Source: Mycogone perniciosa
Lineage: Eukaryota > Ascomycota > Sordariomycetes > Hypocreales > Hypocreaceae
Length of the DNA: 64,000 nucleotides
NCBI GenBank assembly: GCA_025331125.1
Contig: JAOALB010000076.1
Span: 124,001-188,000 of the forward strand
Direction of reading: 5' to 3'
The notes below the pieces were generated by a model. The model was not told the origin of the DNA and ran no database searches. It saw nothing but the letters and a program-made list of their open reading frames with translations. Positions within the stretch are counted from its first letter, which is position 1, and the number at the start of each line of letters is the position of its first letter. The translations under genes and the position numbers were made by a program. Shown here in pieces: positions 46,440-55,119 of the stretch.

Positions 46440-47454
46440 TCAGACCTCCTCCAACACACGCTCCTTGAACTCCCGCTCGACCTTCTGACCCTGGTCATCA
46501 GTTCCCGACTCTCCGTGAAGGGCCATCAGAGCGCCCAAATCGAACTTGGGAGCCTTCAGCAGCTTGACCTTGCGGATATGAACCTGCACAGAAAATACAG
46601 TCAGCGACCAAGCCAAAGTTCAACCTACTAGGGCACCATTACGCACATTCTGCAGAGGGTAGATTCCCTGGGTAGACTTCTCAATCTCGCGTCCAATGAC
46701 CTCGGGGATAAGCTTGGACGTGAGCTGAGTGAGGGTGCAGCTCGAGGCCTCTCGCTGGATAATATCGGTCATTTTGCGTCGAATGGCTCGGATTTGCGAC
46801 GAGGCTGCATAGGTCGTCTTCTTGATTTGATTGGGACGCCTCTTGGTGAATGCAATGGCAAAGAGGCGGATGAGATAGTCGTCAGTGGTTTTGACGGTAA
46901 CATTGGCCTCAATGAGAGTCTGCCACTTGCGAACGAGTGATCGAAGCTTATCGGATGTGAAGTCAAGTCCGTGGAAGTTGGTCAGGCAGTTCTTGCCCTG
47001 GACCTCATCGACACGAAGGCGGACTTTGCGGAATGCATGATCCTCGTCCTTCTGGAGATCGGCCAGCGAGACCTCGACGATGCGACCTTTCAGCGCATCG
47101 TTGGCGTTCTTCAGACCTGTTGTCCGGTTCACAAGCGTCTTGCCCACACTGTGACGAATCGTCAGCCGAGCCCTTAAGGAGCCCCCCCCCTCAAACGATG
47201 TCATAAACTCACTCTCGGACGTTGAATGGATTCGGGGCCTATTGAACCGAATGATCAGCAAGAGCTTGGAGGGGAATGCCGCGACATGTGCTTTGCTCAT
47301 ACCTTGATTGAGTACCAGTCCTTTCGCGAGAAAGGATCAACGGTCTTCTTCTTAAGGCCCTTCTTGCCCTTGGAGAGTCTCTTGTTCCTGTAGTCGATCA
47401 GAAGTGTGATCTTATCGTCCCGTTGTGAATGAATACTCACTTTCCAACCGCCAT
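46440..47454 (-). CDS. RPS1: 40S ribosomal protein eS1
   Basis: Exons on the minus strand, 47441-47454, 47303-47387, 47213-47238, 46647-47148 and 46440-46583, give 256 residues. The protein begins MAVGKNKRLSKGKKGLKKK, followed by VDPFSRKDWYSIKAPNPF and NVRDVGKTLVNRTTGLKNAN. It continues with LTNFHGLDFTSDKLRSLVRK and YLIRLFAIAFTKRRPNQIKK, and ends ERVLEEV. This is eS1 (rpS3a family) throughout. It lies on the small-subunit platform near the mRNA exit. The first exon is 14 nt and the third 26 nt. Intron 4 uses donor GTGCGT. Confidence 0.96.
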
Positions 47455-48133
47455 GATTGCTGGCCAACGTACGAGCAGTTGGAGAATCCAAAGGTACTGA
47501 AAAGATTGGTGGAGGGGTGAGAATAATTTCAATTCTTGTGTGCATCGACTAAGGTCTAAGCGAGTTGAGCCAAGATTTATCGGTAGATCATTTTTCCCGC
47601 GCCGTGAAACCATCAGGTAGTTAATCACGTGGATGCCTTTCTCTCACAAGCCACATGCAAGTTGTGCAATCAGATGGTGGCTAGGATAGGGCATAACTTA
47701 GTACTACTACTAGCCTAGTATCTAGCATTATTCAAAGTACCTCGTACTCGTATTCTCCCTCTCAACTGACTGCCCTCTCCTCCGTACCTTTGCTAACATT
47801 TGTGATTTGAGAGGTTTCCTCAAATTATGCACCAATTTGCCACGATCCATGACAATGCACTGAGCATCATCCGCACGATGTGATTTGAGTTAATCCTCTG
47901 CTAAGGCACACCTCCATGCCAGGTATGTAGTTACTTTTGCGGTCGCTGCATCGTCCTCTCACCAAACTGGGGAAGGCTTCACAACTCGTACATGAGCCCA
48001 GCCTTGGCTCTGCGTCGAGTTGGCTTCGCAGCGGCTGGTGGCTCATCAGTGATGGATTGAGCAGTACTCGCTCGGCGTTGGTTTAGTCAACAGACGGTGT
48101 GCTGCATCTCATGTCCTCTGTATTGGTGGTCGT
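47455..48133. other. Intergenic, eS1 promoter
   Basis: No supported gene. Includes dispersed TACTCGTA-type repeats near 47700-47760. Confidence 0.5.
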
Positions 48134-48626
48134 TCACCCAAAAACACCCCTCGATACATCCTCCTTTCGTTCGTCCCAATTCTCAAAGCTTGGGAAACTG
48201 AAATAGCAGTCTGTAAAATAGCACGTCAGCCCAGCCAAACCTTTTTTGGTGTTGACTACGGGGTCCAAACCAACCTGAAGGAGACTCGCCTAACATCTGT
48301 TGGACGTCATGACTTGCGGGCGAGGGGACCTGGTGCTCCCGATTTGTAATAATCTCTATGTGGTGTCTCCATAGGTTGGGAGCTATTCCCCCATTGGAGC
48401 TTGAAGTTGGCGCGTAGAAGGCGACTTTGCTGAGAAGGTCGGTTGCTCTTTCGGGAGTGCTTGGACTAACAAGAGATCCTCTGATGGTGTTTGGTGCCGT
48501 TATGGAGGGCTCCGTCGCGCTGGCCCGAGGAAGTCTAGGTCGACGAGGTATTGCGTCGTGGTTCAAAGAGTCCCCCTGGTGCGCCATATCGGCGTCTCTA
48601 TCTGTATATCGAACAAAAGATGCCAT
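48134..48626 (-). CDS. Small uncharacterised protein
   Basis: Two inferred exons on the minus strand, 48275-48626 and 48134-48210 (donor GTTGGT, acceptor TTTTACAG), give 142 residues. The start ATG is followed by MASFVRYTDRDADMAHQGD. The middle is Pro/Ser-rich, then IAPNLWRHHIEIITNREHQV, HDVQQMLGESPS, and after splicing DCYFSFPSFENWDERKED. Splicing converts a featureless tail into a pattern that looks conserved. No known domain, signal peptide or membrane segment is seen. Without the intron the ORF would end at 48183 with 147 residues. Confidence 0.5.
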
Positions 48627-49060
48627 ATTTGATCTTAAAAGACAACGATCCTATAATCCTGGGACGTGCGAATACGACTTGCACACCAAATGATTACGCG
48701 CAACCCCTCTCTTTTATCATCGCCTTCCAGTGACTACAAATTGACCCTCACTTGTGCATTCAAAGGCTGACAAGTAGTCTGGGGGGGCTTGGTACCTGAT
48801 CGCAATGGTTGGATTGGGTGCCAATTATGTGGCTTCAGGTGTTTGGCTAATGTTTGGCTGCGACGTGGCCAGCCCTCCCTCCAAGTTATCGGCTATGCAT
48901 GACAATGCGGGGACGACAACCGCAATACGGAGTAGGGCCAACCATGCTGCACCATGCCAACGAGAATGCTAATGAGTCACAAGTTACGATGTACAACAGG
49001 GATCTACTCATACATGCATACGGAGTACATACGGAGTACATACGAGTACATACGAGGTAC

Positions 49061-49093
<33 letters not shown>

Positions 49094-49340
49094 ACACCCA
49101 GTACAAGACAGTCTGGCAGATTACTTCACGAACCGCACTAAGTTTAATCGCAATGTCATCCTCCACATGAGGGCTTGATCCGAGCTTGAAGCGAATGAAT
49201 TCGAAATACATAAGAGAGTTGGCAGGTTGATGTGCCGGGAAGTGCGACGGCAGTGGGGGCATGAGCTCCCCCATTAGTGGTCAATACTGATGCTCGTTGT
49301 CAGTATCCATCGCTGAAACTTCAGGGTATGTTGTGATCGC
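48627..49340. other. Intergenic with simple repeats
   Basis: URC1 3' flank. Contains tandem ATACGGAGTAC copies (49019-49045) running directly into an (AAC)n microsatellite at 49062-49093. Confidence 0.65.
49062..49093. repeat. (AAC)n microsatellite
   Basis: About ten perfect AAC units directly behind tandem copies of the CGGAGTAC motif. Confidence 0.95.
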
Positions 49341-51873
49341 CTACTCTTCCCACATTCTTCCCTGAACAGACTTCAATTCGTCCTCCGTGAGTCGCTTGCC
49401 AGCTGTGAAGTAACCTAGTATGGTCAGTCGTGAACAAACCCTACAACTATGATCCACTCACCAGCTGTAATTTTGGCATCGATCTCTACCCTCGAGTCTG
49501 CTGGTATCAACTCCTCTGGTAGCTCAACTCTCTCGTGGATAGGAATTCTACAGGAATTAGCCTGCCATACATCATTCATTCAGTCACTCTGTGAGACTCA
49601 CCCCTGGCCGACGATGGCATCGTGCTTCATACTATAGAACATGTGAGTCTCTGTGATCCCTTGTCCTTGACAATACTTACTTGCTCATGCTCAGCATCCT
49701 ATCTATCTTCTTGATACCTAGCCAGTGCAGAATATCTGGCATCAGAGCCTGAAAGCGCATGTCTTTCACACCGGCTATATTTTCTGTTCGTGTGAAGTAG
49801 TCCGAGGCTCGATCAGCACCACGTTTTCGGGCGTTGTATACCACTATTCCTATAGTTAGTAAGGTATTACAGGAGAAATAATTCATCTCATCAGTTCAAG
49901 ATCTTCGAAAGGGAATGACCGTACAGTACTAAATTGGTGTCAGGTAAATTTCCACAGTGCTGGGGAGGAGCACATACCTTCGTCACCTCTCCAAGCGCCC
50001 TGCCCTCTTTTCTGAAGTAGATTACGACACCACTGCCTCCATTCTGTGCCTCCTTGACAGCTTCTTCTATGCCGAATATCAGATATGGTCGGCAGGTGCA
50101 AATGTCTGAACAAAACACGTCACTTCCGTTACACTGACTCAGATCAGTATCATCCCAACCCTTGCATAATTTGTTTTATGAGGCATACCTCGTCGTGGAT
50201 CCTCAAGGACAGTCTAACAGACTCGTCCGACATCTTCGCAGGATCTCCGAAACAGTACACAGTGAGACCGCCTGCGCAGTGTCAGTCGTCGCGTCTTGGC
50301 CACCTTTTCTAGCGACTTACCAATCGGGGGGAGGAACACTTTAATGTCGCCACGGGTGATCAACTATAGGTGTTGAGCAGCAATACAGGATAGTGGACAA
50401 AACCACTCACTTCTGGATAACTTCCGCCAGTGTGCTCGAAGAGGGATCGGCGTAGAGTGCCTTCATCTAAGATGTGTTAGCAGTGATAACCCCAGATGCT
50501 CTCATATACACACCAATGCCAAACCTCTCTGCAACACCAGGAAGATACCACACCTCGAACGATGTTAGCGTCATGCCTCAGAAGTATGCAATTTGGAACA
50601 TACTGGTTCAACGGCGATCTTCGTAACTGACAACTCCCCTAGCTCATTCAAGCAGACCTTCCCGTCAGGGACCCTGGAGCACATTAGCAAGGATGGCGAA
50701 ATGAGCGAGGTGAGAAAGGTATACAATCGTCCATTCTTCACGCTCTCTTCGAGTTCGGGTAACTATTGCCTCAAGATATATGGTAAGTTCTGAACAGTGC
50801 ATTGGCAAACACTCAGAAGGTACTTGCTTTCATGTGAGCTTTTGTGATGGCGATAGTTGGTCGCAAATCGACTGGTGAATGTTAGTGCACTTTCTGTACA
50901 ACGGCGCTGACGTTGCTCATACCGTTCTCCTTCTCCGCTGTATCTTTGAAAACCCAAGGAACCGTGTGGCCCCAGGGGTCCATTGCAACGATTTTGTTTG
51001 GATTGCCCCACTGGGGGAATGGTCCAATTTGAATTGCTGGTTCCGTATTGGTGAAGTCGGGCCTGGAATAACATTCGTCATGCTCTATTGCTTTTCTTTG
51101 TAGATGCGCAAACCAACCTGTGATCAGCATCTAACTCTTTGCTAGCAACCGCAAGTGCATAGTAGATGGAGTATGAGCCACCGCTGGAGAACATTTTTCA
51201 GCACTAATTTAATGTGTATAGTCACCTTTGGAAAGGACTCACTGAGCTGAACAAAACGTTAGCAATTGCATGGGCAGCTGTGAGAATAAGGAACAAACCT
51301 CCAATAGCTGATTTAAAAAAAAATATGTCAGCTCAGCTGTTGTGATGTCTCCTAGGAAATACCGTGAACAAACCATTTCGTCGACGTATAGTAGTTGGGG
51401 ATCTAGAAACCACAACCGGTCCTCTTTTCAACGGATCGGGATTTCCCCAATCCATCTGAATGGGATCGATTCCAATCTGCTTGGGATATGTCCTGTGGAT
51501 GTATGAGGTTGTAGTCCAAACACGGTCATTAATATCGAGACAGCACCCACGTGAGCACAATTCGGGATGTAAAACCCGACCGCTGGCTAGGAGATGCTAC
51601 TGCGATTGCCTGAGCCGCCGCATGATCCAAGGATGTGTGAATAGATACAGAGGTGTTCAAAGCTCCAGCAGATGCAGATTTGGCGTTCTCCTCTCCCTCC
51701 GAAGGGAAAGCCGTGCCTAGCGCCTTAGATGCATTTGTGGATGTCTCCGTTGTGGCGGTTGCAGAGCCGACTCTGTCAGAGAGAGTCTCAACGGCGGCGA
51801 GAAGATGCGTTTGGGTTTCCTGGATTTCGCGCAGAGCCCCCAAGATGCCCTCCTGTTGCGTATCTGCGCTCAT
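49341..51873 (-). CDS. URC1: URC1-type GTP cyclohydrolase II-like protein (uracil catabolism)
   Basis: Nineteen inferred exons on the minus strand, 515 residues: 51551-51873, 51374-51492, 51299-51307, 51243-51246, 51118-51183, 50923-51062, 50828-50871, 50725-50762, 50604-50673, 50514-50553, 50411-50466, 50321-50363, 50189-50271, 49978-50133, 49925-49928, 49681-49843, 49602-49631, 49462-49547 and 49341-49414. Three are micro-exons of 9, 4 and 4 nt, needed to rebuild AIGAHGGSYSIYYALAVA and EVTKYLVYNARKR. Zinc ligands CNGSDVFCSDICTC (CX10CXC) and RKEGRALGE match GTP cyclohydrolase II. In Lachancea kluyveri URC1 is needed for the URC route that degrades uracil. The first 75 residues are a poorly conserved helical extension. 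Intron 7 is GC-AG. Confidence 0.93.
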
Positions 51874-52772
51874 GATGTAGCAAGCCCAACGTCACTTGTG
51901 TCGAACGTCACTTGTGTCGAACGGTGGTTGACAACGCTTCAAGTAGTGAAACGTAAAGAAGTCTGAGAAAAAAAAAGCAGATGCATATGAGAGGAGGAGA
52001 GAAGAGATATAGGGCAGATGACGAAGAATGTAAGGCTCAAGTGGAGAAAACACATAGGAGAACGGCCTACGAGAGACACATACGTGGCGGGGGACTCCAA
52101 GTCAACGCACGGTACATCCTCCCCTGCCTATCGTGGCTCGACCTACATTAGTGCTCTTGCATATGTATGGAGTAGTGTCTGCACCGATACCTACAAAGTA
52201 CGGAGTACTTTGTAGGGAGGCACTGATACGAGGCATCAGGTTCCCCTGTCACATCCTCAAATCACCCTTATCAACAGCTCCGGCGTTTACCTCTCAATAC
52301 CTGACATTAGAGGGTCTGCTGAAGATACGACGAATCACCAAGGCCTCAAAGCAGTGTGTAGAAATACAAGTGTACTGAGTTACCTACCCATGTAATGGCT
52401 GACCGAGACTCCAGTATCCGTCCTACTGGCGGAGAAGCAAGCATTGATACACGGATGATGTCCAGCCCCACCTTCCCCCCATTTCTCACAAGACGGAATT
52501 GGCGGAGTGCGGGCACTGCGGGGTATAAGTACCCACTACTGGTCGGCAGACGCCGATTTGCGGGCCCAACCCCGTTTTAGTATTGCCAATGCCGAAGCGG
52601 AGCAGACAGGCTGATATCGGGGTGCTATTTTATGTACTAACCAGAACGATTTGATAAGATAAGAAAACTCATCTTGCATGGTCTGGTGCTTCACGCGGCA
52701 AGGAGGCTGAATTGCAACGCCAAGATCACGTCCTGCGTCCCCAAATCCGAACATCATCGAGTACTCGCTATC
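51874..52772. other. Divergent promoter region, URC1 and ELF1
   Basis: About 900 bp without a supported gene. It contains a perfect 11-bp inverted repeat with a GGA loop at 52191-52215. Confidence 0.55.
52191..52215. repeat. Perfect hairpin built on the CGGAGTA motif
   Basis: CTACAAAGTAC, loop GGA, GTACTTTGTAG: 11-bp perfect arms. No T-tract follows, so it is not terminator-like. Confidence 0.9.
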
Positions 52773-53318
52773 ATGGGCAAGCGCAAATCTTCTTCTAGAA
52801 AACCGATGGGGCCTAAAAAGGTATTGCTAGTAACTCTTGCAGGCAATCCAGTAGCTAAATTAGCTTCCAGGCCGATCCTCTTCCGTCAACGTTCACCTGC
52901 CTCTTCTGCAATCACGAGAAATCTGTCACGGTGAAGCTTGACAGGAAGGCTGGCGTCGGTCAGCTTGACTGTCGTGTTTGTGGGCAGAAATTTCAGTGTG
53001 CAGTCAATTGTCTGTTCATCTCCCTGAGTCCGAAGCGTCATTGCTAACCATCCCAAGACCTATCTGCTGCAGTTGACGTGTATGGCGAGTGGGTTGATGC
53101 TGCAGGTATGTTATCAAACTCACCCACACCGGCTCATAACCCTAATCATTTAAATAGAGGCAGTTGCCAAACAAGATACCGGAGATGCCGGGTACGGAAG
53201 CATGAACAGGGCATCAGGATCGAGAAGAAACGTGGAAAGCAGAATCACAGCCAACGAGCACGATGATAACGGACAGTACGGAGGCGACGCCGCGGGGATA
53301 GATGACGATGAATACTGA
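52773..53318 (+). CDS. ELF1: Transcription elongation factor Elf1 (zinc ribbon)
   Basis: Exons 52773-52820, 52871-53009, 53058-53105 and 53158-53318 give 131 residues. The N-terminus is a basic tail (MGKRKSSSRKPMGPKK). The four-cysteine zinc ribbon reads TFTCLFCNHEKSVTVKLD, then LDCRVCGQKFQ, followed by YLSAAVDVYGEWVDAAEAVA. The tail is acidic and ends IDDDEY. Elf1 binds RNA polymerase II near the downstream DNA and aids passage through nucleosomes. It lies between URC1 and the uracil phosphoribosyltransferase on the opposite strand; no functional link is implied. Confidence 0.95.
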
Positions 53319-53432
53319 GCAGCTTTTACAATCTGCGCCCTTCAAAAAATTATTAAGGCGAACTGGGAGGAATCCGGAGAGACGGGGAATTGATGCGTAC
53401 CGTGCGCCAATCACTTGGAGGCCATGCTTTAT

Positions 53433-54414
53433 TCAAATCGTATAAAATCTGTCGCCAAAATCCCCCAGACCGGGTACAATATAGCTGCGGAAACGTTAGC
53501 CAATGCGTCACCTCGTTCAGAACGCCATACTTCTTTTCGTCCAAGCCCTTTGCACAGGAGTTGTTAGCAAGACTGATTTGTGTCAGGGACGGAGATCCTA
53601 GTTTACCTCGTCGATAAAAGCTGTCACGACCCTGAGCCGAGGAAATTTGCTGGCGAAATTACTGACACCCTCAGGGCTAGCGATCAAGTTGAGGAATAGG
53701 ATACGATCTTCGGGTACGCCTCGAGCCTTTAGAACCTGGACCGCCATAGTAGCGGAACCGCCTCCGGATCAGTCAGAAAGATGTGAACACAATGACTCTC
53801 AAGCGTCGGTGGATATAACGACTCACCTGTGGCGAACATAGGATCCAGGAGGAGAACCCATCGGTCTGCGATGTCCTCGGGGAGTTTGTCGTAAAAGAGC
53901 TTGGGCTGGGATGTATCTTCGTCTCGTTGAATCAATATCTTACCAATTCTTACGGAGCGACAACAATCTCGCAGGCCCTGTTCCATTGCTTCCCCGGCTC
54001 GCATGATTGACACACCACAAATTTTGCCCTGGAACATGAGGCCATTATACGTGCGGCCGATTGGTGTGGTAATGCTTCGCTCAATGACGGGGAGGTGATT
54101 CAAGCCCTCCTCTACCAATAACCGAATAATTCGATTCGAGTAGAAGATGAAATCTGCCCGTTCTGTATCCTTGTTCCGTATCATGCTACACACCGTGCTT
54201 AGCTTAGTGATTGCCCAACAAGACAGCACATTGAGCGGTAAGTATTCAAAACGTACGACAGAAGAGCAATTAGTTGGGGAGTTTGCGGAAGTACGTAGAC
54301 GTTCTCGAAGGGAGCTTCAGCGGACACCGTAGCACTTGGTTTTTGGCCCGGTGCTTTGAAGTCGGGTCCTACGCACTGCGTAGGCGGAGCAGTAGATGTC
54401 GGTCTCTCGGGCAT
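53433..54414 (-). CDS. FUR1: Uracil phosphoribosyltransferase
   Basis: Exons on the minus strand, 54257-54414, 53827-54185, 53607-53761, 53531-53547 and 53433-53484, give 246 residues. The N-terminal part (ENVYVLPQTPQLIALLSMIR) leads into the conserved RAGEAMEQGLRDCCRSVRIG, KILIQRDEDTSQPKLFYDKL, the PRPP loop LLLDPMFATGGSATMAV, and the uracil-binding end YIVPGLGDFGDRFYTI. Exon 4 is only 17 nt. The enzyme makes UMP from uracil and PRPP. It is the salvage enzyme of yeast (FUR1), and a homologue (URC6) is also part of the URC pathway, which fits the neighbouring URC1. The 3' end is 114 bp from that of ELF1. Confidence 0.95.
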
Positions 54415-55119
54415 TGTGCTTCGAGGATCGGGGATCGAGGATACAAAACACCTATGTGGCTTGCAGTGGCTATGATCTGTAGCTGTGTTGATAATTCAAA
54501 ATCCGGGCTATCCATCCGCTTTGGACCCAAAGACACAAGAATTAACCAATATTGGTCACGTTGGAAACAATGTCAAACAGCCATCCTTCTGTAGGTAGAG
54601 CAACAATTCGCTACAAGACTATTTAACACCCTGCTGGTCCTTTCAGTAACCACCTCTTGTGATAAAGGAGGGGTTAGGTCAAGTTAAACCAACCGGAGGT
54701 TGCCGAATGCATAACATATTGCATATTTGGAGAAGACTTTACTGGTCTATTAAGTGCATAATGCTCTATCAGGCAGTAGTACTCCGTACTACTACTTCGT
54801 ATCTGTACTGTCAAAAGTACTTCGTAGACCTACGTACGAGTACGTAGCACCTCAAGGTGGAGCATAGGAGTGCACGTGCGAGCCACTCTATGTCGTAGTT
54901 TACTTCGTACTCCGTACATCATGCGCGAAAGGTACAGAGTGCTAAGGTACCCCAGTCCCTATTGAATGCAAACAAGGGAATTGTCTGTTGTCGCAAAGCC
55001 ATTTCCTAGCCAAAGGCTCAAATTACTACACCTACGTGTCGACTGTCCGTTTACCAATGGTGTGACCACAACTTCGGCCGTTCAATCACGGCTACGAAAC
55101 CCAATAGTTTCGGCCTATC
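54415..55119. other. Divergent promoter, FUR1 and WAPL
   Basis: No supported gene. Several CTCCGTA copies cluster at 54780-54920 (for example AGTACTCCGTACT). Confidence 0.55.

Noticed and set aside
52191..52215. Hairpin as a transcription terminator
   Set aside because: Hairpin/T-run termination is a bacterial signal; this is a nuclear fungal sequence and no T-run follows.
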